In this document: piece by piece, positions 1-12,135 of the stretch | Numbering within the stretch: the first letter of the stretch is position 1 | How the letters are laid out: the number at the start of each line of letters is the position of its first letter | Assembly (NCBI GenBank): GCA_022925895.1 | Contig: JAKSYS010000258.1 | Coordinates: 1-64,000 of the forward strand | Length of the DNA stretch: 64,000 nt | Reading direction: 5' to 3' | Source of the DNA: Fragilaria crotonensis | Taxonomy: Eukaryota; Bacillariophyta; Fragilariophyceae; Fragilariales; Fragilariaceae | Notes under the pieces: generated by a model | The model's input: the letters and a program-made list of their open reading frames with translations, nothing else | Told to the model about the DNA's origin: nothing | The model's database searches: none | Position numbers and translations under genes: made by a program

Positions 1-248
1 CACATCATTTTGGTGTATGTCATATATGTCTTTCATCCAAGTACTGTACATTACATATAGGTAGTAGTCTAGTCAACGACATTGATTTGTACATTTGTTT
101 GATACCATCACAAGCGTACAAGTACCACCAGGTACCGGTGCCGTACTTAGGAGGTGGAACACGGGCGAAGTATTCCACAAAAATTGGCTCAGAGTTCACA
201 TCAGAGGACGAGCATAAACAGAACCATCACTTACAACCTGGTCCAAAC

Positions 249-2257
249 ATGTTGTCACGGCTCCATCGACTGGCCCGGGGACAGGACCTTCGCCCCAAAA
301 CTCTCCAACGAACCTTGACAACCTTGAAAGGGAAGAGTAGTCGATTCAATTCTCCTGTTTTCCTCATCAGCGTATCGCTAGCGACCGGATTCGCAATTGG
401 CAGGCGTCGAGCATTTCGGACAATCCACCCTCACAAAGAGCTTTGCCGAGTGGTCTTCCTCGGACTTGCTGCGACGATGATCTTACACCCGAACAACTTG
501 CCCTTCCCGCAAAGTTGTCTCGCATCGTTGGGAAAGAAAATATCCTAGACGGCCGCCAAGAGAACACTCGCACTTCTCCGTTCCTCGTCGGGGCTCGACT
601 TGGCGGTGGTGGGGAAGCCTTAGCGATAATTACTCCGCGATCTCTCCGTGAAGTAGTGAGCTGCGTTAGACTGATTGTTGATGCTGATTGCGTTATTTTG
701 CCTCAGGGTGCCAACACTGGCTTGACTGGCGGGTCGGTCCCTAGATCACGAACTGGAGACACACGACCTATTGTTGTTGTCAGCATGAAACATTTGGACG
801 CCTTTTTCCCCATAGACGATGGTAAGCGCGTGGTTTGCATGGCGGGAGCTGGCTTGGCAACCCTGTCACGAAAACTACCGATGTGGTTTCCGGATCGAGA
901 ATCACACTCCATTCTTGGGAGCACCTTCCTCAACCCCACCACTGCTGCTGGGGTGGCTTTAGGTTCGGGAGGTACGCAGCTCCGGAAGGGACCGTCTTAC
1001 ACAGATCGCGCTATGTACATTAAGGTGCACCGAAACAAATTTGGGGAGAATGTTGTTGAAGTTGTCAATAATCTAGGAATTCTGGGCATCGAGGACGAAA
1101 ACTTTCAGGAAGGAAAAGGTGGCGCAGTCGACCAGTTAGATGCCTACCAAATGGACGTCAAAGAGGGGTACACACGAGCAATGGCAAGAAGTTCAGATAG
1201 TAAAAATGGCAGTGCTTCCGCTCACGATGCAAGTTACGCCCATCAAATATGTGTGCATGACCACAATGTTAGTCGGTACAATGCAAACTGCTCAGGATCA
1301 GAGTGCAATCGGAGCGAAGGAAAGGTGCTGATTCTTGCAACCGTGCATGATACATTTCCTCGTCCTATATCGTCAAGAACCTTCTGGATATCGTTTGATG
1401 ATCTACAGACTGCACTTCAGTTTCGAAAAGAAGTGTGTCTGGCGAATCCGGACGATCTTCCTGTCAGCATGGAGTACATGAATCGAGATGCTTTCGACGT
1501 GGTTGATCAATCAGGTAGAGTCATGGCAAGCGTCATAAAGGTCGTTGGTTTATCTGGTGCGATGCTGAGACATCTTTGGAATGTGAAGCTGTGGTTTGAT
1601 TCTCTCCCTTACTCCGGCGCTGGACTATGGTCTGACAAAATCTTGTATCGGTTAAACCCACTCTTTCCCGCGACGCTGCCAGCCCGGATCATGGACGTTG
1701 GCAAGACAATGGATCACCATGTAGCAATAACGGTTGGAGAGTTTGGAAATGGCAATATGGAGAAGTTGTTGGACAGGCTTCAATCGTTCGCGTCAAAGCA
1801 TGGCAAAAGCAAGATTGTGATTCACGAGTGTCAATCAGCTTCCGAGGTGCTGAGCTTGACCGCTTTTCGATTCGTGGCAGCACCCGCATTTCGAACGTGG
1901 TGTGTTGGTACGGGAGTGCAAGGAATTAGCGTCGACTACGCCCTTCCCAAAAATGGAGGCCAAATACCAAAACTGTCGACGGTGCCATTGAAGCGAATGC
2001 GATACTCTCACTTTGGTTGCAATGTTGTGCACGAAGACTTGGCAATACCACATGATGTTGACGCACTTGCAACCAAAATGGAATTGAAAGCCGTTGTGGA
2101 GCATGATAGCGGTGGTAAGCTCCCAGCGGAACATGGCCACGGCACTGAGTATCACGCTCCTTCCGAAACTCAGGAGCGCTGGAAGAAAATGGATCCTTTG
2201 AACGTTTTCAATCCAGGAGTTGGCGGCCTTTCCTACAAGGAGCGATATCAAGCGTAG
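249..2257 (+). CDS. dld: D-lactate dehydrogenase, Dld type (FAD, quinone-dependent), probably mitochondrial
   Basis: The long frame 443-2257 encodes about 600 residues resembling the bacterial membrane flavoenzyme Dld, which oxidises D-lactate to pyruvate and passes electrons to quinone. The FAD-binding stretch PQGANTGLTGGS lies at about residues 87-98 of that frame. The Dld membrane-binding segment (HLWNVKLWFDSLPYSG) and the C-terminal AEHGHGTEYHAP and DPLNVFNPG motifs follow. That frame has no early ATG; its first codon is TTG. An ATG at 249 opens another frame encoding a mitochondrial-type leader (MLSRLHRLARGQ, Arg-rich, no acidic residues at the start) followed by a hydrophobic segment. 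Joining the two needs the equivalent of one missing base between about 340 and 445; I found no good GT-AG intron of the right phase. The family call is firm. The start and the mitochondrial location are inference. Confidence 0.82.
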
Positions 2258-2804
2258 ACCTACCGTAACATACCAGGTGGTCAAATCATTTTTTAGGATC
2301 CAACATGCAATGTATAGATTTCTGCCGTTCACTCCATCGTCGTTGAAAAGACCTGTGACCCAACAGGAGAGCTTCCCAGTTCAGAGTTCCCATGCGAAGA
2401 CTGTGATGCCAATCAATGTATACTCTCCTTCTATGCTTCTCTCGTTCTAGTTGTTATCTCAAGGGATTCATTATTGTGACAACCCTATAATTAGTTCAAT
2501 TTTTATTTATTTATTATTGGAAGTTGAAATATGCACTCTAGAGTAGAGAATATACTGTCCTCGCTTGTCGTCGGATTCTTCCGTACATGTATGAATTATT
2601 CATAGTAAAATGAAGGAAAAGTACCAGGTACTGTATTACTCCAGCACCGTATGCAACAAACAACAAACCGACCTGACATCTCGAGCAACACATTTTCATC
2701 GACGACAGTGTGACACAAATCTCATTGCTAGATGCGATTGCTGATACTGATAGCTCATTCACTTATCAATCATCGCGGATGAATGGTGTGGAGCAAAGTG
2801 AACC
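2258..2804. other. Spacer between dld and the AAA ATPase gene
   Basis: This AT-rich intergenic stretch holds the 3' flank of dld and the upstream region of the next gene. I see no supported coding region, RNA gene or repeat in it. Confidence 0.5.
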
Positions 2805-4829
2805 ATGATCAGATCAGTTATTTCGCTGTTACTCATTGTCCAATTCTCTACGGCCTTGGTTCCGCAACAAAGAACATTATCACGAGACTCGCATCTACAG
2901 GCTTCTAGCTCCATCGGCGATGACACAATCTTGGATATTATTGCTGGAAACTTAGCGAATTGTCTCATTCTCTCGGATGTAAAGCGCATGACTGGAAACG
3001 ATGGGGCATCAACTGGCTGGACTAGTTGGGTTGATGAGAAGTCATGTTTCCGGCTCCAGAAGTGTGTTGATAAGCTTGTTCTCGTCAACCCCGTGGGACC
3101 GACAGATCCAGCAAGGATTGATTTGTTGGAACAGCGAGACGAGGCTCAGCGATGGATACGTTGGATGAAGAATTCACCCGCCCCCATGATTATCGAAGTT
3201 TCCGACGAATTTCGCCGTTTGGTCGATGTACACCTTGATGACACCAGCCTCGAGGTACGTTATTGTCTAATTGCTTCGACGAACATAAAATTATCCACCT
3301 ACTGTTCTGCGATGCTTACATTTATCGGTGATTAGAGAGTACAATCCACGCGACAGGAGATGTTGGACAGAATTGGTTGCAGAGTTATCGTCGTGCCGTC
3401 TGGGAAGACATTGACCAGTCCCATCTGTACCCCAGCTGGGGCCATGGCATTAGGGAAGCTTCTGTATGGAGGAGTGACTCGTTATCGAATGATCGGAGGA
3501 GGAGTAAACAAGCGGAAAGCTGGAGAGCGCACCGAGGTCTACAGTTCTCAGACCAAGTCTTGGCTTCAGTATGGTGGTCCAATACGAACTTATGAGGCAG
3601 TTGACATGGGACCGTGCGCGCTTGTGGAAGTGTTGATGCTACCAAAGGGCCTGAGTGTTCAAAACCTTGACGACGAATACGGAGAGGAGATGGCATTTAC
3701 TCAGCTCCCTTGGGATCCACAAACCATGTTCACCTTCGTTTCTGATGTCGAACCAATCACAAGCAGAATCAACCTTGCAAACGTTGACAGCGGCGTACCG
3801 GAAGAGCTGGGTCTAGTTCCCAAAGTTCTCTGTCACGATGATGCAATGAGATCGTCGTTGCAATCAAAGCTTGGTGGCCTTTCGAGCCAAGTTGAAGCTA
3901 TTGTCCGTCGCGTACTTGATGGTAGAGTGATTCGGCCAGCATCTGACGAGGGAGGTGAATCCTTTGATGAATCACGGACCAAAGATGCTAGAGCCATGCT
4001 TGAACTTGGTCTCCAGCCAGTAAAAGGACTGCTTCTCTATGGCCCTCCAGGGTGTGGAAAGACGGCCCTGGCAAGGGAGATTTCTTCTAGATTTGATGCT
4101 AGACCTCCTAAAGTCGTTTCTGCTCCGGAGCTTTTAGATCGTTGGGTCGGAGGTTCGGAAAAATTGGTTCGCTCCCTCTTTGCCGAAGCGGAATTTGAGC
4201 TGAAGCAATGCAACGGCGACGCAACGAGGTCGGCTCTCCACGTGATTGTGATTGACGAAATCGATGCAGTATTCAGGAAACGCTCTTCAGCTGAGGATAG
4301 TGGTGAAGTCACGAGGGCATCCGCGGTTAATCAAATTCTATCCATGCTTGACGGTATCAACTCCCCTGGGAACATTCTTGTCATTGGAATGACGAATCGG
4401 AGAGAGTTGTTGGATGAAGCCTTGCTGCGCCCTGGGCGACTAGAAGTGCAAGTGCATATTCCCCCTCCGGACCAGGATGGTAGACGCGAGATTCTCCAGA
4501 TTCACTTCGAGGCACTGCGTCAAAAGGGGCGACTTAGTCAACCGTTGTGTCAAGCCATTGACGGAATACGCAAAGTCGACGATGCCCCAGATGAGTCTCT
4601 CTGGAAAAGACCATTCAGGGTATCCTCGACACCTTTCTCTGGGAACAAGATCAAGGATCTTGCAGCGGACAAGTGGACGCGTGGCTTCTCCGGTGCGGAT
4701 ATTGCAGGATTAGTTAGAAGTTCTGGATCATTGGCTCTCAGCCGCGTGCGAAGGAACGGCGAAGGTTTAGAAAACTTACTTGTCACCGTTGAAGATGTCC
4801 TAGAGGCTCTCAAGGAAGTTAAGGGGTAA
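2805..4829 (+). CDS. NSF-like AAA+ ATPase with signal peptide and novel N-terminal domain
   Basis: There are two exons, 2805-3254 and 3336-4829. The 81-bp intron starts GTACGT, ends ATTAG and carries an in-frame stop; the spliced product is 647 residues. A hydrophobic leader (MIRSVISLLLIVQFSTALVP) suggests secretory entry, possibly plastid targeting, though the usual diatom Phe after the cleavage site is not clear. The C-terminal half is one AAA module closest to the D1 domain of NSF, the SNARE-disassembly ATPase. It shows Walker A GPPGCGKT at about 386-393, Walker B VIVIDEIDA at about 453-461, sensor-1 GMTNR and arginine fingers in LLRPGRLE at about 513-520. The preceding QVEAIVRRVLDGR also matches NSF. 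Real NSF has an N domain and two AAA modules in the cytosol. Here about 270 residues of unrecognised sequence replace the N domain and D2 is absent, so the substrate is unknown. Confidence 0.85.
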
Positions 4830-7800
4830 TTGTGTTAGACATTCATCACTATTGACTTGCTGGGGAGCACCATGTGAGCATTCACTTGCCAAAATCAAGC
4901 GTTTTCAAATGACAGGACGATGCCATAATCTACGAACCGTATGGTTGGCAAGACAGATGTTCTCTAGAGGCTGTGGTGTGTACACGCTGCATCTCTCATG
5001 CCTTCTGCCAGATTTTGTAGTGTTCCTGGCTGCCGGAGCTCAATGAAACAAACTCTGTGAGATCCGATGCTTCAGTCGGGTTTTACTAGCGTAGCAGTAG
5101 TCAGAGTTTCGTATGCATTGTCATACAATCGCTCAGTCGTGGGCTAGTAGGAGTTACTACCGGTAGTATCTACGACTAGTAGTACAATTGGATTTACGTT
5201 AATACTTAACACTTAACTTCTTGTTTGGATTGCTATGAATTGCTGGAGTACAAAATGCTTGACGATCGTCGACCTTATGTCAGGTGCTCTAGAGAACAGA
5301 ATGGAGTCCTTCACGTTACATATCAATGTGGTCAGAGTGGAATTTCTCTGTAGGCTGAGCTCTTCCTCCAAATGGAGTTCCAAAGTAGGGATATCAATGT
5401 GGTCAGCGTGGAATTTCTCTGCAGGCTGAGCTCTTCTCCAAATTGAATTTCCAAGTATTGAAGTGCAATTTCCTCCTCATTATAGATTTTTGTACACTGC
5501 GCCAATACTAGTTGTTTAAGTGAGAATTGCATCAATGTCGTATGTGATGGCATGATTCTGCGTGTCCGATGTGCAATCAGTCTTCTCATGTCCCATAGTG
5601 GTTTCGCATAAGAACCTTTAGATTGTCACTCCCATCCGGTCATGATTTGCTTCTTGTCTTAAATACGCTAATGCAATGTCTCTTCACAACAATGTGGACT
5701 GCTTGCCTTAAAATACCATTTTTGTTGAAAAAATTCTATCTCCATTTTTGAAAAGTAAGGCCCACAATAACCTTCTGGTGTTAGGCAGTATTGTCCTGTC
5801 GATCACCAAGATCAGTTCTGTCACTCCAAAGATTGGTGTACTGTTCTGGTGCATTCTGGCAGTAAATGATCCATATCATCTTTCCCCAGACTCTCTGCTA
5901 ACATTATTGTTGTGTCCCTTATGGTCTTTAAGCTAGCCAAACCAACACTTTCTTGTCAAGTGTGAATGATGCTGCAGACTCAACTTGGTTTTCATGACCC
6001 TGCTGGCAGAATTAAAGAATGCAATACTAATCACAAGTACAACCAACTCAGCAGGGATCATACTTCAAATAGCAGAATTTGAGATCCATACCTCTGATAG
6101 ACTTTACTTCATTAATGCTACTAGTTTTAACCAGCACTAACAATGGTAGCAGGGGCCATGTTCACCACGAGTCAAATAGCGTTGACAAAATTCCATTACA
6201 TTTGCAAGAACAAGATCCACCGCCTTCATTGAGCTCATGAACTACAGTCCATTTAGCCAAAATCCTATTCTTCAACCACCAACAAGCTTATGCTCACGTA
6301 CTTCAAGCAATGGTTTTAATTACGTGCAGATCTGTCCCCTGAAATGTAAGCACCACCTTGAGGCACATGAGGATGCCTTTTAAAAAGACACCTGCAACAT
6401 GCCCAACTTTGAATGCGGTCTATCTGACATGAAAGCCTTAGTATCATGGAGGTATATTCTTGTATGTAACCACCCAACAACAATGTAGTTATCCCTTTTA
6501 TACACAATATCTAGATGTCCAATGATCCTGGTGCGTGTATAAGTTTATGTAGTAGTTGAACAATGTCAATACATACATGAATACGCAGGCCATGTACCAG
6601 GTACATCGCTACAACACCATACATACACTACTGCATCATTACATTATTCATGACATGACTAGAATACACAAACATGAAATCATTAAAGATAGATATATGC
6701 ATGAAGATACCTGAGACTATCATCAGATATGATACTCTATTTGTAGAAATCATTATGCAGTACTGTATGAAAATTACTGTAGGGAAGGTTTCACAAATAG
6801 TATGTTCTGAGAATTACAAGCTACTCTCAAGTACATTGAGCTGGAATTTACCGTTTGGCATCTCAATTGTATGAAACACAAACTCATAAACCGTTCAAAA
6901 ATCAACAAGTGGGAATATCACCTTCACATGTGTGATTGGACAGTTCGAACAACATTACTACTACATAAAAATGGCTTGGAACCAATAGTTTCACAAAGTT
7001 TCAACTTACCAAATCCTGGCAGAAACAAATGTATGTTTTACAAACAGTTTGTATCATCATAGATCCTTCATTACCCTGTCAACAGCAATGAAGAATGATC
7101 AAAGTACTGGAGCAACATCCGAATTAGCTATCGATGATAAACAAATCTATGTTTTTGATTTACTGGTTCAAAGTTGTGTATAAATTTGTATTCATATATC
7201 AATAATATTTTTATACTCTGTTCTTGATTTATTTTGCAAGAGTTTGGTAAATCGAAATACGAATTGCTGGTACAGGGTTTTGAACGAGCTGATTGTACCA
7301 CACCGTGGCTGGGTACAAACGCCAAGTGGATTTCTCCTCGCAGACGTATAAAAACATTCAGAACTGTAGCTTATAGAAATTTTGAGGGCGTCCTTGACGT
7401 GTGAAAAAGGGTCGTACAGCAATGTTTTGACGTCTCATCTACGGTACGCGTATTTGAGAGATCATATTGCTTTTTCTATGTGCAGAACATATGTCTACTT
7501 GTTCACTAAGGAGAGCTTTACAATAGGTCACGGTGTGAAACTATGAAAAATCGGAGTGTTTTTGTGTAGAGGTCCTTGAATTTGACATGAGATTGGTTCA
7601 GATGCCGGGAAGTACCTGGTACTCAAAGTCATGTTTCTCATTTCTGTGGATGACCGCACAGTAGCATAGTAGATAAATGGAATTGTACTCCAGTCCAGCG
7701 TAGGTTTTAAATCAGATGTTCCTCCTCATCGATAATACCATGCTGAAAAGTACAGACCATTATACTACTGCATGAATGAATCTAGTAAGAGCCGCATACC

Positions 7801-9449
7801 TTGAGACACTGTGAAATATTACAAGAGACGACAGCCATTGAATGCATTTTCCCAAATAACATTGACAGCCCTCCTGACACTGCACCTCCAGAAAGTTTCT
7901 GAAGTAGCCATTTCAATTCTAGAGTAGTTAAAGGGCGGGGTCTTTAGTTGGCTCTTATCAATCATCAGGGAAGTCAGTCAATTTGTGGCTAAGTTGATCT
8001 TGCAGCTTGTAGATGCTAGCTAGTATCTGGTCACTGGTCACTCCGGACTCCGTACTTCAGGTATCCATACAAGTATCAACGTATGAACATAAAACAATAC
8101 TGTATTACGACACTACATACAAGCGGAGTGATGTTGTTCGCCGGGACATCCTCTGCAACGGAATTTTTTTGCCGTTTGTGTTTCGTGCCCGTTGCGATCT
8201 GAGCGTACCATGCCCAACTTAAACCTTGAAAAACCGAAATTTGAAATTACCTGTAGACAGTAGAGATTCATGTCACAATCGTACCAGTACAAGTAGTAGG
8301 AGGTAGGAGTAGTTCGAGATCCGAGAGTTGTACTACCAGTTAAAAATGGCTTTGAGTCATTAAAAAACACCATGTTGGACTAAAAAGTTCTCAATGAAAA
8401 TCTGACGCAATGCAATCAACTTCAAGTGCCACACATGTCGATCATGCTTTATGCTTCATCATGGTTGAATCATTTCTATACTGGACAAAGAATTCATGAA
8501 GATATTGATGCTTTTAGAAGCGTCGTTCTCGGTTTAATGGCTCTAAGCAATTTACTCGTTTATATATATACCTGAATATTTTTCAATATTTGTCCGTTGA
8601 GTTTTTTTACCCCATTCAACATAATCTCATCATCGTCGTCATCCAATTTCTTTGTACTGCTACGCTGATTCTACGTCGCAATTTGGTAACACGCCAAAAC
8701 CTAATATAATTCATCACGTGAAGTACATGGCGTGGGAACTACAGTTAAGCAGCTATCTATATTTCTCGCAATGATTAAAAAAAATACTGCATGGAATGTC
8801 TACATAAAATTGGTGGCCCGGCTCAATGGTGGAAAATTTGAGATGTGCAAAATCTCCGAGGTACCAACATCCAGTGCGTTCAGCAAAACCGCGGCTTCCA
8901 AAATGCCTGTTTTGCACTGCAAAGGAAAGTAGGTGCACATGGCAAGGAACGTCATTGCCGTATGTGAAGCGGTAATTAGAATGATATTGAGCACCTTTTT
9001 TGTAGAGGTCGTGAAAATTACACCATTTAGTGGCTCAATTTTTTTTAAGGGCTCAAAGCCATTTTTAACTGGTACCTTGTACTTGTAGTTCATGCTACCA
9101 GTTGATCATGCACAGTACAGCAAACATAGTACGACTATGCATACCTACTAGTACTGTAAGCCTCTGATTCGGAGTACTGTATACTAGATGGTACAAGTAC
9201 CGGTAGAACGTAACTATCAGAGCTCCTACTGTAGCACAACCTACTAGCAGGAGGCAATGTACTCGGAGTACAAGTACTCGTGAGCAGGGTACAGTTATGC
9301 ATATATTGTACACAAATAGAGTAGTAGTGAATACGGTAAGATGAGTACTGTTCTGATGACACCACAGACCACAGACCACAGACCGTAATCCGTGATCCAT
9401 ACACAGTGTCACACAAGCTGAACACAAAACGATAAGTATAGCTCATGCC
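4830..9449. other. Long AT-rich spacer without supported genes
   Basis: These 4.6 kb contain only short, unconvincing reading frames with no recognisable motif. Part of it (about 5,750-7,100) is poor in CpG and rich in TG/CA, like decayed repeat DNA elsewhere in the window. The stretches 8,040-8,330 and 9,100-9,340 are full of GTAC- and TACTAG-type palindromic words. A 71-bp duplication at 5,321-5,457 is listed separately. Confidence 0.5.
5321..5457. repeat. Tandem 71-bp duplication
   Basis: A segment beginning TATCAATGTGGTCAG at 5321 recurs at 5392 with a few substitutions and small indels. Both copies contain GTGGAATTTCTCTG and GGCTGAGCTCTTC. It lies in spacer with no gene. Confidence 0.75.
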
Positions 9450-10985
9450 ATGGTAACGAGATCTCCTTTCTTCATCCGCTCTATGAGCCGTCGTGACTGT
9501 TATTGTCTCTTCCTCTTATCGCTACTCTTCCCTATTATTCACTCCCGCAAAACATCTGGAGAGTTTGTTCTCTCGGGGGTGAATTCTGAGAAGACGCTTG
9601 GCAGTTTCGCACTTTCCGCCTACGCGCGTGGTTGGTTCGATCTCATGTTGTCGTGCGATACCTTGTATCCGAATGAGAGCAATTTGAAATTGCATTTCTA
9701 TACGGATGCGAATTGGAGTAAATTTCTCAAGGCCACTACCTGCACCGAACGAGCCAAACTTGCCGCAGAAACGCACCCCCTCCAATTTGAGTATGTTCGC
9801 GGCGTACCCGCCGCCAAGTGGAAAGCCATGGTGGCGTCACCTTTGCACCAAGAACGCGAATCTCGACCGCATTATTGGTACTTTGTCATTACGGATTGTT
9901 CCTTGGAGTATCAATATCGAGATGGGTCGATTCCAAAATTGGAATACATTATCAATGTGTGGAATGATGTCAGTGGGTCGCAAGGCATGAAAGATACGGA
10001 TTTGACCGGAGTAAGTCATAAAACGCAACTGATGTCGCACTTGTCGGCAGATGAAACTGGGATCAAGACAATACACTTCGTAACCTTCTTTTTAAGTGGC
10101 CTGATTGGAGTGCTAATGGCCACATTGATTTTTTTGCGCATCGTCGATGCACACAGTGTACATTTGGCTCTCTTCCTCGTGATGGCTGCAGCTGGACTGG
10201 ATTCTTCCAGCAGCTTGTGTGAAATCATTCATCTCAAAGCTTATGAAACTAATGGTTATGGTTGGTATCAATTTGATGCATTGTCAAGTCACTTTGAAGC
10301 CATGTGCGATGCATTGGTTACCATGCTACTTTTGGCCATTGCTTCTGGTTGGACGTTACCCTCTGATGTGGTCCACATTTCGTCTGTGCAAACTACATGG
10401 GTACAGTCGCTGACTGAAAAGTTGCGCAACCCCATGGGCGCAGTCTCGTCCATGAACACTGGCGGCACCTTGTCAGTATTCATCGTGGCTTCACATCTCA
10501 TCTTGGCCCAATGGGGTCGTATCTACAATGATGACTTCGATTCGTACCATGATTTGGAGCACTTGCCTGGCAAGCTGCTCATGGGACTGCGTGTCGTGCT
10601 TGGGATCATCATGGTGGCAGCAGCCATCCAAACAAAATCGGCATGTCCACCCTCGCTCGGTGGATTCTACACAGCCCTAAGTCTGGTTGGAACACTCTGG
10701 TTCCAAGGATTGCCACTTGTGACATGGTTGTGCACGCGATTCGTTCCATATTATTTACGGCATCCAGCTGTTACGTTTTATGGGTCGCTCTGTCAAAGTG
10801 TCGCGCTGTTACTAATGGCATGGCTCGTCACGGCTCATTCGAAATCATCGTTTCATAGCGTAAGTCGAATGCAAGCGACGGGAGACGACAGTTTGACAGA
10901 TTCCTTGTCGAGCAGTATGGGTAATCCGGATCGCTCGGCGCCGACGCAATGGAAGATTGGAAAGGCCAAGGTGCGACTGGATTAG
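9450..10985 (+). CDS. GPR180/TMEM145-family seven-helix membrane protein
   Basis: A single exon encodes 511 residues. The N-terminal half is an extracytoplasmic region after a hydrophobic leader (CYCLFLLSLLFPIIHS). The second half has about seven membrane segments, starting near residue 208 (TIHFVTFFLSGLIGVLMATL). The stretch containing SSSSLCEIIHLKAYETNGYG, followed by a segment ending LLLAIASGWTLP, matches the conserved core of the GPR180/TMEM145 rhodopsin-like family (Pfam GpcrRhopsn4). Members sit in the endomembrane system or plasma membrane; ligands are mostly unknown. The leader would start slightly better at Met12 (9483) than at Met1, so the start is uncertain. The C-terminal tail is Ser-rich and hydrophilic, so probably cytosolic. 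The neighbouring genes give no clue to its role. Confidence 0.75.
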   Translation: MVTRSPFFIRSMSRRDCYCLFLLSLLFPIIHSRKTSGEFVLSGVNSEKTLGSFALSAYARGWFDLMLSCDTLYPNESNLKLHFYTDANWSKFLKATTCTERAKLAAETHPLQFEYVRGVPAAKWKAMVASPLHQERESRPHYWYFVITDCSLEYQYRDGSIPKLEYIINVWNDVSGSQGMKDTDLTGVSHKTQLMSHLSADETGIKTIHFVTFFLSGLIGVLMATLIFLRIVDAHSVHLALFLVMAAAGLDSSSSLCEIIHLKAYETNGYGWYQFDALSSHFEAMCDALVTMLLLAIASGWTLPSDVVHISSVQTTWVQSLTEKLRNPMGAVSSMNTGGTLSVFIVASHLILAQWGRIYNDDFDSYHDLEHLPGKLLMGLRVVLGIIMVAAAIQTKSACPPSLGGFYTALSLVGTLWFQGLPLVTWLCTRFVPYYLRHPAVTFYGSLCQSVALLLMAWLVTAHSKSSFHSVSRMQATGDDSLTDSLSSSMGNPDRSAPTQWKIGKAKVRLD

Positions 10986-12135
10986 GAAAGTGGAGGAACA
11001 GGCATGCACCGGGACCGCTCATCAATTCACCCCAAAATGTGAGAAGACTGGACATACGGTAGACGAATCACTGTACTTTCTAAAGTCACTGCTATTCGAA
11101 ATCGAACATGTTGGATGACAACCAATTGTATCCTCTAGTTTTTGGACATTTCAGCTAAAATGGGGGAAACCAGCGCGGGTCTACATCTGAACAGGATGAC
11201 ATTTCCCATTGCAATTCACAGTGGACTTGAACGCCAGTGCCAGTATTCTTAAGTTCCATTGGAATTATGACATAGACTGCTCGCCATAAGCATCTACCAC
11301 TAGCGTAGAGATGATGTGTTGAGCGATGGCTTGCCCGATAGGAACGACGCTGTGAGTGCGCCCATGTCAAGATTTTGAGTCGATCCAACGGTCCCGCCTC
11401 CTATTGGTGGGCGGGAGGTTTGATCTTGACAGAAGGCATTTTTTGGCGTGACTGTCTGCTTCGTGTGTCACCTCCTTCATCTGTTGTGGGTTCGGCACAT
11501 CTGTCCTAGCTACTTGAGTAAAAGTAGTATGAGTAATGTGTAGCCGCTATCGAACATCAAATTTAGAAGGGTTGGGGTGGTATATGGAGTTGAGGTGAGT
11601 CGTCGGGGCGTTGCGTCGCCGAAATTCTTGGCTGAATTTTTTAATTCACGAGCTGGCGTACGTAACAGCTCTATATGTTAGTAACGTGTGTCACTGTAGT
11701 GTACCTCAAGCCAAAATTCGATAGATTCAACGTAAACTTCGAAAACGAAAGGTCCATGTTTCACAAGAGCAGACACGTTTGCATACTCACATCATCATTT
11801 TCACATAGATGATTTCCTCGTAAAACTGCGTACTGAACGAGTACTTAGTGAAGTACGACTTGCTTCTCTCTGTTTTTCCCGCGTTTCGTGCCACTCCGTC
11901 ACGTGTCCAAAAACTAAAGTACAACGACTGCCTCAAAATCGACAACGAATCCTGTTACATCGTCGTGTTGTTGCAGTTTGGGTCATCACAAACCAGCACT
12001 TACTTACAAACGCATTGCAGTTGTCCCTTACGATATTTCTCTAAATTGATTCCTCCGTTGTGAACCATTGGATCCTACTGATTGACAGATTCGTTCACGA
12101 CTTTGCTCCTCTGCATTCTTTGCAACGCGAACACG
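10986..12135. other. Spacer upstream of the WW-cyclin gene
   Basis: This stretch holds short non-coding-looking frames only. A CCTCCTATTGGTGGGCGGG box lies near 11,398-11,416, but its role is not known. No RNA gene or repeat was seen. Confidence 0.45.

Noticed and set aside
337-440. A 104-bp intron joining the D-LDH leader to its body
   Set aside because: The phase fits, but it would remove the hydrophobic segment, and the acceptor (AAAGAG) has no pyrimidine tract. A one-base error is simpler.
87-548. A 153-residue protein upstream of dld
   Set aside because: Only its part from 249 looks meaningful, as a leader for dld; the rest overlaps dld in another frame.
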